Shown one piece after another: positions 35,795-44,488 of a stretch of 64,000 nucleotides of DNA; positions within the stretch are counted from its first letter, which is position 1, and every line of letters begins with the position of its first letter. Source of the stretch: Mycolicibacterium boenickei (GTDB lineage: Bacteria > Actinomycetota > Actinomycetes > Mycobacteriales > Mycobacteriaceae); contig NZ_AP022579.1 in NCBI RefSeq assembly GCF_010731295.1, positions 3,224,001-3,288,000 on the forward strand, read 5' to 3'. A program made the position numbers and the translations under genes. Below the pieces are notes generated by a model. That model had not been told where the DNA came from. It saw nothing but the letters and a program-made list of their open reading frames with translations, and ran no database searches.

Positions 35795-36746
35795 GCGTCC
35801 CAGTCCGCAAGAGATCATCCTCTACGACAAGGATCCCAAGACCAAGATCGCCACCATCACGTTCAACCGGCCGGAGTTCCTCAACGCGCCGACCTCGATG
35901 GCACGGCTGCGCTATGCCGACGTGTTGCGCGCGGCCAACGCCGACAACGACGTCAAGGTGGTGATCATCCGCGGCGTCGGGGACAACCTGGGCAGCGGGG
36001 CGGATCTGCCGGAGTTCATGGAGGGCAACGACAATCCGGCGGCGCGCCTGGCCGAGCTGCGCCTGGAGGACGACGGGGTCGGAGAGGTGACGTACCCGCC
36101 CAAGGGCACCTTCCGCAACGGCGCCACGATCAGCTCGTGGTACGCCAACTCCCAGGCCGGTAACCGTGCGTTGCAGGACTTCAAGAAGATCAGCATCGTC
36201 GAGGCCAAGGGCTACTGCTACGGCTGGCACTTCTACCAGTGCGCGGACGCCGATCTGGTGATCTCGTCGGATGACGCGCTGTTCGGTCATCCGTCGTTCC
36301 GGTATCACGGCTGGGGGCCGCGGATGTGGACGTGGGTCCAGATGATGGGCCTGCGGAAGTTCCAGGAGATGGTCTTCACCGGACGGCCGTTCACCGCCGC
36401 GGAGATGTACGACTGCAACTTCCTGAACAAGGTGGTGCCTCGCGACCAGTTGGAAGCAGAGGTGCAGAAGTACGCGCTGGCCTGTACCCGGAACCGTCCG
36501 GTGGACACCGTCTTTCAGCAGAAGATGTTCTTCGAGATCTTCAAGCAGCAGCAGGGCGAGTACATGGGCAGCCTGCTGAGTGCGTTCTTCGAGTCGATGG
36601 GCAACGGCGTGGCCAACGACAGCGATGACGACCTGGACATGTTCGAGTCGATCGATTCGGGGCTGTCGGCCGCGGTCAACGACAACGACGGCAAGTTCCC
36701 ACCCGATTTCCGGCTGTCGAAGAAGAACAGGGCGAAACGCGAATAG
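35787..36746 (+). CDS. Crotonase-superfamily protein, unusual
   Basis: A 319-residue crotonase-like protein with a clear N-terminal domain (TITFNRPEFLNAP, then NLGSGADLPEF as oxyanion region) but longer than typical hydratases and with a charged C-terminal tail. The segment that normally holds GGG and PExxLG reads AKGYCYGWHFYQCADADLV and GHPSFRYHGWGP, so both catalytic Glu positions are changed. Activity is uncertain; a hydrolase or C-C lyase role is conceivable. ATG 35787 with GAGG upstream, 8-base overlap with the previous gene. Confidence 0.8.
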   Translation: MPERPSPQEIILYDKDPKTKIATITFNRPEFLNAPTSMARLRYADVLRAANADNDVKVVIIRGVGDNLGSGADLPEFMEGNDNPAARLAELRLEDDGVGEVTYPPKGTFRNGATISSWYANSQAGNRALQDFKKISIVEAKGYCYGWHFYQCADADLVISSDDALFGHPSFRYHGWGPRMWTWVQMMGLRKFQEMVFTGRPFTAAEMYDCNFLNKVVPRDQLEAEVQKYALACTRNRPVDTVFQQKMFFEIFKQQQGEYMGSLLSAFFESMGNGVANDSDDDLDMFESIDSGLSAAVNDNDGKFPPDFRLSKKNRAKRE

Positions 36747-36748
36747 GC

Positions 36749-39166
36749 ATGAGCGCACCTCTTGACGGCTACACCGTCGTCGACCTGTCCAGCGGGATCG
36801 CCGGGGCGTACGCCACGAAGATCCTCGCCGACGGCGGCGCCGACGTGATCAAAATCGAGGCCCCCGAAGGCGATCCGCTGCGCCGCTGGTCGGCGTCGGG
36901 GGCGCACATCGACCCGGATGAGGACGGTGCCCTGTTCACCTTCCTCGCGGGTGGTAAACGCAGTGTGGTCGTGCGGCCCGACGACCTTCGACTGCTGGAC
37001 CGGCTGGTGGCGGCGGCCGACGCGGTGATCTGGTCACCGGAATCGCCGGTCGCTCAGTCGCTGGCACCGGAGGATCTCTTCCGCAGGCATCCGCATCTCA
37101 TCGTCACCACGATCACCCCCTTCGGGTTGGACGGTCCGTGGAGCGGGCGGGCCGCCACCGAGTTCACCCTGCAGGCGTGGTCGGGTGGTGCCATCGGTAT
37201 CGGTCGCGGTGTGCAGGACCGGGCGCCGGTGTCCATCGGCGGCCAGGTGGGTGAGTGGCTCGCCGGGGCGTATGCCGCGGCGATGACGCTGGCATTCCGA
37301 GCCCGGGCGATCCGGGACGGCCACGGGGAACTGGTGGACCTGTCGGCGCTGGAGGCTCAAGTTCTGGGCCTGACGTACTTCCCGGTCACCTACTTCGAGA
37401 TGCTGGGCCGGCCTTGGCGCAACGAGCGCAGGCCCACGGTTCCCGGGGTCGCTGAAGCGGCTGACGGTCTGGTCGCGCTCGGCTGCGGTACCGCCCAGCA
37501 GTGGTGGGACCTGTGTGCGATGTCGGGGCACGACGAATGGATCGACGAGGCGTCCGAGCTCACGATCACCGAGCAGGCCAACCTGCACGCCGAGGACCTC
37601 TACGCGTGGGTGCGTGAGCAGAATGTGGACGACGTACGAGATTTGGCCTCAGCCTTCCGGATCCCCAACTCACCGGTCGGCAACGGTGAGAACGTCACCG
37701 CCATGGATCATTTCGTGCAGCGGCGGGCGTTCGTCCGCAATCCACAACGCGGGTTCACCCAGCCGGCTGCCCCGTACCGGCTGGCCGGCGTGACACTGAG
37801 GGAGCCGGCACCGGCTCCGCGGCTGGGGGAGCACACCGAAGTGGTTCGGGCGATGGAGCTGACCCCGCGTGCGGCGCCGGAGGGCGTAGCTGGCGGGGAC
37901 CGGTTGCCGTTCAGTGGTTTACGGGTACTCGACATGACCACGTTCTGGGCGGGGCCGTCGTGCACCCATCCGTTGGGCATGCTCGGGGCCGAGGTGATCC
38001 ATCTGGAGTCGACCCCGCGCCCGGACGGCACCCGGTTGATCGCCGGCATCCCGGCCTCCGTGGAGCAGTGGTGGGAGCGCTCGCCGATCTTCAGTGCGCT
38101 CAACACCAACAAGAAGAGCCTGACCCTGGACTTCCAGACCGAGCAGGGCCGGGATCTGTTACGCCGGCTGATCGCCACCTGCGATGTGGTGGTGGAGAAC
38201 TTCACCCCCAGGGTGATCGAACAGATCGGGCTCGATTTCGAATCGCTCCGGGAGTTGCGCGAGGACATCATCATGGTGCGCATGCCCGGTTTCGGCCTCG
38301 ACGGGCCGTGGCGAGACAACCCGGCATTCGCCTACATCATCGAGGACGCCTCGGGGTTGAGCTGGCTCACCGGCTACCCGGACCGCACTCCGTTCGAACC
38401 GTATTCGATCGGCGACCCCAATGCCGGGGTGCACGCGTTGTCGGGGTTGATGCTCGCGCTCGAGCATCGCCGCCGCACCGGGCAGGGGGTGCTGGTCGAG
38501 GCGGCCATGGTCGACGCCGCCCTCAACGTGGCTGCCGAGCAGGTCATCGAGTATTCGGCGTATGGCACACTGCTGCAGCGCGACGGCAACCGGGGGCCGG
38601 CCGCGGCGCCGCAGAACATCTACCAGAGCGCCGAGATCGACGAGTTCGGGCGCGCAGACAGCTGGGTGGCGATCGCGGTCACCACCGATGCCCAGTGGGT
38701 CGCCCTCCGTGCGGCGCTCGGGGAACCGGACTGGGCGGCGGACCCGAAATTGGACACCGCCGGCGGGCGCCGGGCGAACCACGACCTGATCGACGAGAAA
38801 CTGGCTGCCTGGTGTCTGCCGCGCAGCGGCGACGAGATCGTCGAAACCCTTTGGCCGGTGGGCGTTCCGGTGGCCAAGGTGATGCAGCCGCACCGCCAGC
38901 TGGAGCTGTCGCAGCTGCGGTTCCGGCGGTTCTTCGAACACGTCGGGCATCCGGTGAACAACGCGGCACCGCACAGCACCCTGCCGGTCGCGCTCGCCAA
39001 CGGGCCACGGGCGCTGCACCGGCAGGCGGCACCGCTGCTCGGCGAGCACAATCACGAACTGCTGGCCGAACTGGGGCTGTCCGACGACGAGATCACCACA
39101 CTGGCCGAAGACGGCGTGATCGGCACCGAACCCGGTGTCGGCGGTCGCCGGAAGGCAGTCCGCTGA
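36749..39166 (+). CDS. Fused double family III CoA transferase
   Basis: An 805-residue protein with two complete CaiB-like domains, residues 1-375 and 386-805. Each starts with the family signature (SSGIAGAYATKILAD at 14-28; TTFWAGPSCTHPLGMLG at 397-413). The catalytic Asp is present in domain 2 (Asp589 in AAMVDAALN) but the matching position in domain 1 is Glu202 (DLSALEAQ). Active family III transferases are interlinked dimers, so the fusion may be an intramolecular dimer with one working site. It follows the crotonase gene by 2 bases. Likely moves CoA to an acid produced by the P450/amidohydrolase branch. Confidence 0.9.
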   Translation: MSAPLDGYTVVDLSSGIAGAYATKILADGGADVIKIEAPEGDPLRRWSASGAHIDPDEDGALFTFLAGGKRSVVVRPDDLRLLDRLVAAADAVIWSPESPVAQSLAPEDLFRRHPHLIVTTITPFGLDGPWSGRAATEFTLQAWSGGAIGIGRGVQDRAPVSIGGQVGEWLAGAYAAAMTLAFRARAIRDGHGELVDLSALEAQVLGLTYFPVTYFEMLGRPWRNERRPTVPGVAEAADGLVALGCGTAQQWWDLCAMSGHDEWIDEASELTITEQANLHAEDLYAWVREQNVDDVRDLASAFRIPNSPVGNGENVTAMDHFVQRRAFVRNPQRGFTQPAAPYRLAGVTLREPAPAPRLGEHTEVVRAMELTPRAAPEGVAGGDRLPFSGLRVLDMTTFWAGPSCTHPLGMLGAEVIHLESTPRPDGTRLIAGIPASVEQWWERSPIFSALNTNKKSLTLDFQTEQGRDLLRRLIATCDVVVENFTPRVIEQIGLDFESLRELREDIIMVRMPGFGLDGPWRDNPAFAYIIEDASGLSWLTGYPDRTPFEPYSIGDPNAGVHALSGLMLALEHRRRTGQGVLVEAAMVDAALNVAAEQVIEYSAYGTLLQRDGNRGPAAAPQNIYQSAEIDEFGRADSWVAIAVTTDAQWVALRAALGEPDWAADPKLDTAGGRRANHDLIDEKLAAWCLPRSGDEIVETLWPVGVPVAKVMQPHRQLELSQLRFRRFFEHVGHPVNNAAPHSTLPVALANGPRALHRQAAPLLGEHNHELLAELGLSDDEITTLAEDGVIGTEPGVGGRRKAVR

Positions 39167-39195
39167 GTCAGGTTTACCTACTAGCCTGAATAACC

Positions 39196-40002
39196 ATGGC
39201 TATCAATCCTTCTGACATTCTGCTCACCGGGCAGGTGGCGGTTGTCACCGGCGGTGGCACCGGTATCGGCCGGGGTATCGCCGCCGGGCTGGCCGCCTTC
39301 GGTGCCTCTGTGGCGATCTGGGAACGCAACGGGGACACCTGTGCGGATTCCGCCGAGTCGATCGGAGCCCTGGGCATCGTCACCGATGTGCGCGACGGCG
39401 AGCAGGTGGATGCAGCGTTGGAGCAGACCGCGTCCGAGCTCGGGCCGGTGCGCATCCTGGTCAACAACGCCGGCGGGGTGTTCTCCTCGCCGCTGCTGGA
39501 AACGAGCGAGAACGGTTGGGACGCGCTGTACAAGAGCAACCTGCGCCACGTGCTGCTGTGTACGCAGCGGGTGGCGCGACAGCTGGTCGCCGATGAATTG
39601 CCGGGCAGCATCATCAACCTCACGTCGATCGAGGGAGTGCGTGCGGCGCCCGGCTATGCCGCGTACGCCGCGGCGAAGGCCGGCGTCATCAACTACACCC
39701 AGACCGCGTCGTTCGAGCTTGCGCCGCACAACATCCGGGTCAATGCGATCGCTCCGGACGTCACCCTCACCGAGGGGCTCTTGGCGCTGTCGCCAGACGG
39801 TCCTCCGGCGGGCATCGCTGACGCCATCCCGCTGGGGAGGGCCGGGCACGTGGACGAAATCGCGGGCGCAGCAGTCTTTCTGGCTTCCGCCCTGTCGGGC
39901 TATATCACCGGGCAGACGATTCACGTCGACGGCGGCACACGGGCTGCGGGTGGCTGGTATCGCCACCCGCAGACCGGTGCCGCAACGCTCGGCCCGGGCT
40001 AG
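39196..40002 (+). CDS. Short-chain dehydrogenase/reductase
   Basis: A 268-residue classical SDR with GGGTGIG near 19, NNAGGV near 90, Ser in LTSIEG and YAAAK as YxxxK. It is the last plus-strand gene of this block, 29 bases after the CoA transferase, and converges with the mycofactocin-coupled SDR with only 10 bases between stops; no terminator hairpin is visible between them. Substrate unknown. Confidence 0.87.
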   Translation: MAINPSDILLTGQVAVVTGGGTGIGRGIAAGLAAFGASVAIWERNGDTCADSAESIGALGIVTDVRDGEQVDAALEQTASELGPVRILVNNAGGVFSSPLLETSENGWDALYKSNLRHVLLCTQRVARQLVADELPGSIINLTSIEGVRAAPGYAAYAAAKAGVINYTQTASFELAPHNIRVNAIAPDVTLTEGLLALSPDGPPAGIADAIPLGRAGHVDEIAGAAVFLASALSGYITGQTIHVDGGTRAAGGWYRHPQTGAATLGPG

Positions 40003-40012
40003 GATTCCGGAC

Positions 40013-40858
40013 CTACTTGAGGCAGCTCCCGGCGTCGACCGGAAGCGTCACGCCGGTGACGTAGCGGGCCTCGTCGGAGGCCAGGAACAGCACGGCGTTG
40101 CTGATGTCAACGGCCTCGACCCACGGGATGGGCAGGGTGTGGAACAGCTGGCAGATCGGCGCCATGTCGTCGGGACCCGGGTTCTCCAGGTCGGGCCGGA
40201 ACATCTTGAACGTGCCGTCGTTGTGCAGCATCGGGGTCGCCACATGGGTGGGATGCACGCTGTTACAACGGATGTTGTGCTGGCCCAGCTCGACGGCGAA
40301 GCCGCGCATGAGGCCGACCACACCGTGCTTGGCGGCCACGTAGTTGCCGCAGTGCGGGTAGGCCTTGAGCCCGCCGACCGAGCTGGTCAGGATGATAGAG
40401 CCGCCGCGGCCACCTTCGATCAGGTGCGGCACACCGGCTTTGACCGACTTCCAGACGCCCGACAGGTTGATGTCGATCATCTCGTCCCAGTCGAGCTGGC
40501 TGGTCTCGTGCAGCACGTCGCCGCCGTTACCGATGCCGGCGTTGGCCACGATGATGTCGAGGCGACCCAGCTGCTCGACACCGCTGTCCACGGCGGCCTT
40601 GATCGCTTCCGCGTCGCGCACGTCGACCTCGGCGGTCACGACGCGGCGGTTGAGGCCTTTGATGAGGTTTGCGGTTTCGGCCAGGTCATCGGAGGTGGAG
40701 GCCGGGATGGCGGTCTCCACGCCGGGCCGGATAGGCCCGCAGATGTCGATCGCGATGATGTCGGCGCCCTCTTGGGCGAGCCGTACCGCGTGGCTACGCC
40801 CCTGGCCGCGGGCCGCGCCGGTGACGAACGCGACCTTGCCTTCCACCCGTCCAGTCAT
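40013..40858 (-). CDS. Mycofactocin-coupled SDR (carveol dehydrogenase-like)
   Basis: A 281-residue SDR with the subfamily hallmark GRVEGKVAFVTGAARGQGRSHAVRLA split over 3-28, followed by an insertion (residues 43-60) that buries NAD, and YVAAK as YxxxK. Members of this group hold NAD non-exchangeably and pass hydride to the redox peptide mycofactocin. Carveol dehydrogenase of limonene degradation belongs here, which fits terpenoid alcohol oxidation. The mycofactocin biosynthesis genes are not in the window. Two copies of the GAGAAT operator lie in the 400 bp upstream. Confidence 0.9.
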   Translation of the reverse strand: MTGRVEGKVAFVTGAARGQGRSHAVRLAQEGADIIAIDICGPIRPGVETAIPASTSDDLAETANLIKGLNRRVVTAEVDVRDAEAIKAAVDSGVEQLGRLDIIVANAGIGNGGDVLHETSQLDWDEMIDINLSGVWKSVKAGVPHLIEGGRGGSIILTSSVGGLKAYPHCGNYVAAKHGVVGLMRGFAVELGQHNIRCNSVHPTHVATPMLHNDGTFKMFRPDLENPGPDDMAPICQLFHTLPIPWVEAVDISNAVLFLASDEARYVTGVTLPVDAGSCLK

Positions 40859-40991
40859 TGATTACCCCAGTTCTGTTCGTGTCTGCCGCATGCTCGGTGA
40901 AATTCTGTGCACCTGCTCAGCAACTCTGTCACCGGCGCGGCCGTCGTGTCAACGGCAGATACGTTTTGGGCAATTTGTACTCTCTGCTTAG

Positions 40992-41006
40992 AAGAATCGA
41001 GTTCTC
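40992..41006. promoter_or_regulatory. Operator palindrome, variant AAGAATCGAGTTCTC
   Basis: Left arm AAGAAT and right arm GTTCTC; each arm differs from the consensus by one base, at opposite ends. It lies 134 bp upstream of the mycofactocin SDR start. The rest of the 402-bp gap 40859-41260 holds no convincing gene; a 151-codon plus frame there has no family resemblance. Confidence 0.5.
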
Positions 41007-41243
41007 CAACGGCGACTGCGGTGCCAGTCCGCGGCAGGTCCGGTGTCGAGCGGAGTCCAGCCGCTTCGGGGCTGACCTTGTCGGCCCCGAAGACATGAAC
41101 AGCGCTCAGTTCCGGGGATGGATTCGCGACGATCGTGCGCAGGGCGTGGGCTGCGGTGGTGCCGGTCGGCCATTGCGCGGCGCGAAGGCGACGAGTCCGG
41201 AGATCGGGTACCCGCGTGAGTGTGAGGAGAGTTCTTTCCCTAA

Positions 41244-41258
41244 GAGAACGAAATTCTC
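41244..41258. promoter_or_regulatory. Operator palindrome GAGAACGAAATTCTC
   Basis: Arms GAGAAC and ATTCTC, one base from perfect. It lies 2 bases past the TetR stop and upstream of the mycofactocin SDR, so it could regulate that SDR or block read-through from the TetR gene. Confidence 0.55.
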
Positions 41259-41260
41259 AA

Positions 41261-41980
41261 CTAGCTGGCGGCGAATCCGTTGGCCACGAAGTCCCAGACC
41301 TCGTCGGCGGTGATCGGATGGACCGATGCCTCGTCGGTGCCGCCGCTGGACTGAGCGACGAACATCACGGTCTGCATGGTCATGGCGGCCATGCGTCGCG
41401 GGTTGATGCCGGGGCGTAGCTGGCCGGCTTCGGAGGCTTCCTCCATGAGCTCGGTGAGCAGGGCCAGCAGCGGTGCGTGGGCGACCTTCACCTCGGACGG
41501 GTGTGAAACCAGCAAACGGGGTGCGAAGTCGGTGAACAGCGGCCGCTTGGCGGCCGGATCGGGGCGCGACGATTCGAAGAGCAGCTGGATGGCGACCTTG
41601 AGGCGCTCGATCGGCTCGCCCTGTGTCGAGGTGGCGGCCCGGATCTGATCCGCCGAGCGGCTCAATGCGTCCTCGAACAACGCCAACAGCAGCTCGTGCT
41701 TACCGTCGAACTGCAGGTAGAAGCTGCGCAGCGACTGGCGGGAGCGGTCAACGACCTCTTGCACCGTGAAGTCGGTGCTGCCCTTTTCGATGATGATCGC
41801 CTGGGCCGCATCCAGGAACCGTTGCACCCGCTGGGCGGCGCGCAACTTGGCGGTTTTGATCGACCGCTCGACAGCTCGTTGCTTCCACGCGGGTTCTTCG
41901 CCAGCGGTGGTCACTGGCTGCTCCGACGCTTGTCGAGTGGGGAGAACATGAACTGACTGTACCGGAGAACGCCTTGCCAT
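41261..41980 (-). CDS. TetR-family regulator, candidate owner of the GAGAAT operators
   Basis: A 239-residue TetR protein. The HTH is at about 68-92 (TDFTVQEVVDRSRQSLRSFYLQF, then DGKHELLLALFEDAL), preceded by a basic 45-residue N-terminal extension. The ATG at 41978-41980 is taken; a TTG at 42007 is the upstream alternative. A good -10 box TACAAT (minus strand, 42018-42023) places its -35 region inside operator 42037-42051, which indicates autorepression. It is flanked on both sides by GAGAAT palindromes. Ligand unknown, possibly an acyl-CoA as for KstR-type regulators. Confidence 0.88.
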   Translation of the reverse strand: MARRSPVQSVHVLPTRQASEQPVTTAGEEPAWKQRAVERSIKTAKLRAAQRVQRFLDAAQAIIIEKGSTDFTVQEVVDRSRQSLRSFYLQFDGKHELLLALFEDALSRSADQIRAATSTQGEPIERLKVAIQLLFESSRPDPAAKRPLFTDFAPRLLVSHPSEVKVAHAPLLALLTELMEEASEAGQLRPGINPRRMAAMTMQTVMFVAQSSGGTDEASVHPITADEVWDFVANGFAAS

Positions 41981-42017
41981 TGTGGTGCCAGACCCCCTCG
42001 CGGCCAACGTGTCGGAG

Positions 42018-42023
42018 ATTGTA
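42018..42023 (-). promoter_or_regulatory. -10 box of the TetR gene
   Basis: TACAAT on the minus strand. A 17-base spacer places the -35 hexamer at 42041-42046, in the centre of the operator. Inference from sequence and spacing. Confidence 0.5.
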
Positions 42024-42036
42024 ACTTTCGTACTGT

Positions 42037-42051
42037 GAGAATAGTATTCTC
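42037..42051. promoter_or_regulatory. Operator palindrome GAGAATAGTATTCTC
   Basis: The best copy of the motif: arms are perfect and extend to TGAGAAT/ATTCTCA (42036-42052). It sits between the divergent TetR gene and the crotonase-cyclase operon and overlaps the predicted TetR promoter. Confidence 0.8.
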
Positions 42052-42185
42052 ATGAGGGGAATTATAGAAGTCCTTTGAGAAGAAGGGTTTCACATCAAAT
42101 TTGGCGCCGCCGGGGCGCTGTTCGCGGGTAGCTGCCGCATCGCGAAGGCGGCTGTCGCGTGGCAGCTGTGAACAGAAGGAAGCAC

Positions 42186-42968
42186 GTGTACATCGACTAC
42201 GACGTCGCCGATTCGATCGCCACGATCACGCTCAACCGGCCGGAAGCGGCCAACGCCCAGAATTCGGAACTCCTCGATGAGCTCGACGCCGCCTGGACCC
42301 GGGCTGCCGACGACCGCGAGGTGAAGGTGATCGTGCTGCGCGCCAACGGCAAGCACTTCTCCGCGGGCCATGACCTGCGCGGCGGTGGGCCGGTGCCGGA
42401 CAAGATCACGCTGGAATTCCTCATCGAGCACGAGTCGCGGCGCTATCTGGAATACACGCTGAGGTGGCGCAACGTGCCGAAGCCGTCGATCGCGGCGGTC
42501 CAGGGGCGCTGCATCTCCGGCGGTCTGCTGCTCTGCTGGCCGTGCGATCTGATCCTGGCCGCCGACGACGCGCTGTTCTCCGATCCGGTGGCCCTGATGG
42601 GCATCGGCGGCGTCGAATATCACGGACACACCTGGGAGCTCGGCGCCCGCAAAGCCAAGGAGATTCTGTTCACCGGCCGGGCGCTCACCGCGGAGGAAGC
42701 CGAGCGCACCGGCATGGTCAACCGGGTGGTGCCGCGCGACGAACTCGACACCCAGACGGCAGAGCTGGCCGCGCAGATCGCGCAGATGCCGGCGTTCGCG
42801 CTCCGGCAGGCCAAGCGGGCCGTCAATCAGACCCTCGACGTACAGGGTTTCTACGCCGCGATCCAGTCGGTGTTCGATATTCACCAGACCGGACACGGCA
42901 ATGCGCTTAGCGTCAGCGGATGGCCGGTGCTGATGGATATCGACGGAATGAAGCAGAACATCAAGTAG
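42186..42968 (+). CDS. Enoyl-CoA hydratase/isomerase family protein
   Basis: A 260-residue crotonase with HFSAGHDLRGGG as oxyanion region near 57-68 and GRCISGGLLLCW near 108-119. The PExxLG position reads DPVALMGIGG, so the second Glu is replaced, as in several mycobacterial EchA proteins of uncertain reaction. The GTG at 42186 is chosen because AAGGA lies 5 bases upstream; other GTGs at 42159 and 42168 are possible. It is the first gene behind operator 42037-42051 and is followed by adenylate cyclase after 16 bases. Confidence 0.87.
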   Translation: MYIDYDVADSIATITLNRPEAANAQNSELLDELDAAWTRAADDREVKVIVLRANGKHFSAGHDLRGGGPVPDKITLEFLIEHESRRYLEYTLRWRNVPKPSIAAVQGRCISGGLLLCWPCDLILAADDALFSDPVALMGIGGVEYHGHTWELGARKAKEILFTGRALTAEEAERTGMVNRVVPRDELDTQTAELAAQIAQMPAFALRQAKRAVNQTLDVQGFYAAIQSVFDIHQTGHGNALSVSGWPVLMDIDGMKQNIK

Positions 42969-42984
42969 GCCCGGGCCTCTGAAG

Positions 42985-44472
42985 ATGGGGGCGATCCGGC
43001 TCAGCGTCAGCTACGCGGCCAGGCAGATCTACGCGCAGACCACCGCCGCGGTCGCCGTGACGCTCGTCGTACTGGCGCTGAGCCGCAACACGGTCGGCGA
43101 CGCGCGCCAGCTGATGACGCAGGCGAATCTGGTGGCGCTGATCGCGCTGATGGTCGCGGCGGCGATCGTCGACACGATCGTGGGCTGGGTGAACGTCCAC
43201 CCGACGTTCAAATGGTTCGCCGCGGGGGAGAAGCCGACGCCGCAACAGCAGCGCGCCGCCATGCGTATCGCGCCTCGCCAGACCATCATCCAGTTCACCA
43301 CCTGGGCGGTGAGCGCACTCGTGTACACACTGCTGAACCTCGATGTCGGGGGAGGCGTCGCGTACGTGATGGGCGGCGCGATCCTCTTCGGTGGAGTCGC
43401 GGCCGCCTGCATGGGATTCCTGGTGACGCAACGGATGTTGCGACCGATCGTGGCCGCGTCGCTGACCGCGTCCTCGTCCACGATCGTGCGGATGCCCGGC
43501 GTGCTGGCCCGGCTGATCACCATCTGGACGCTGTTCAGCGGGCTGCCCCTGGCCGGCATCGCGATGATCGTGCTGGCCCGCTCCAACGGCTGGTTCGTGC
43601 AGAAGACCGCGCCCGTCGAGGCACCGGTACTGGTGGTGGCCGTCATCTCGCTGGTCTTCGGACTGCGGTCGATGGTGTTGGTGGCGCGGTCGGTATCGGA
43701 CCCGGTCGGCGAGGTCGTGCTGGCCATGAGAGCGGTCGAACGGGGCTGGTCCGGCGTGTCGGTCAAGGTATACGAGTCGTCCGAGATAGGCCGGCTCCAG
43801 TCCGGTTTCAACCGGATGCTCGCGGGCCTGGCCGAGCGGAACCGGTTGCGGGATCTGTTCGGTCGCTACGTCGGCGTCGACGTGGCCCGCCATGCATTGC
43901 AGCAGGGCGGAGCGGTCACCGGTGACGTTCGGGACGCCGCTGTGCTCTACGTCGACCTGGTCGGCTCGACGGCGTTGGGTGCCTCGCGCCCGCCCCAGGA
44001 AGTCGCGCAGTTGCTCAACGGGTTCTTCAAGATCGTGGTGGACACCGTCGAGCGGCATCACGGCCTGATCAACAAATTCGAGGGTGACGCCGTGCTCGCC
44101 GTTTTCGGTGCCCCGCTACGGCTGGACAACCCGGCCTCCTCGGCGCTGGCCACCGCCCGGGCTCTGGTGCCACGGCTGCATCAACTACCGGATGTGGAGT
44201 TCGGCGTGGGTATTTCGTGCGGCTCGGTGTTCGCAGGCAACATCGGTGCCGAGAACCGGTACGAGTACACCGTGATCGGCGACGCGGTCAACGAAGCGGC
44301 GCGGCTGGCCGACCACGCCAAGGACCGCGAGTCCACGGTGTTGTGTTCGGGAAGCGCGCTGGCCTGTGCCGATGCCGACGAAGGGCAGCACTGGGTGGTT
44401 CGCGGCTCGACGGTACTGCGCGGTCGCTCGACGGCCACGGTCTTCGCCGAACCTGTTGCGGACTCGTCGTAG
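42985..44472 (+). CDS. Membrane-bound class III adenylate cyclase with HAMP domain
   Basis: A 495-residue protein of the Rv1318c-Rv1320c type. About six hydrophobic segments fill residues 15-225, a HAMP linker follows (VARSVSDPVGEVVLAMRAVERGW), and the C-terminal cyclase domain begins near 315. Catalytic features look intact: metal Asp324 in YVDLVGST, the KxEGD substrate motif in NKFEGDAVLAVFG, and Asn/Arg in DAVNEAARL. It makes cAMP from ATP at the membrane. Its position 16 bases after a crotonase gene, behind the shared operator, suggests that cAMP signalling is switched with the catabolic genes. Confidence 0.93.
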   Translation: MGAIRLSVSYAARQIYAQTTAAVAVTLVVLALSRNTVGDARQLMTQANLVALIALMVAAAIVDTIVGWVNVHPTFKWFAAGEKPTPQQQRAAMRIAPRQTIIQFTTWAVSALVYTLLNLDVGGGVAYVMGGAILFGGVAAACMGFLVTQRMLRPIVAASLTASSSTIVRMPGVLARLITIWTLFSGLPLAGIAMIVLARSNGWFVQKTAPVEAPVLVVAVISLVFGLRSMVLVARSVSDPVGEVVLAMRAVERGWSGVSVKVYESSEIGRLQSGFNRMLAGLAERNRLRDLFGRYVGVDVARHALQQGGAVTGDVRDAAVLYVDLVGSTALGASRPPQEVAQLLNGFFKIVVDTVERHHGLINKFEGDAVLAVFGAPLRLDNPASSALATARALVPRLHQLPDVEFGVGISCGSVFAGNIGAENRYEYTVIGDAVNEAARLADHAKDRESTVLCSGSALACADADEGQHWVVRGSTVLRGRSTATVFAEPVADSS

Positions 44473-44488
44473 CGGCGAGCGTCGTTCT

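Noticed and set aside
40858..41313. 151-codon plus-strand frame as a gene
   Set aside because: It covers the operators of the mycofactocin SDR, has no recognisable domain, biased low-complexity composition and no ribosome-binding site.
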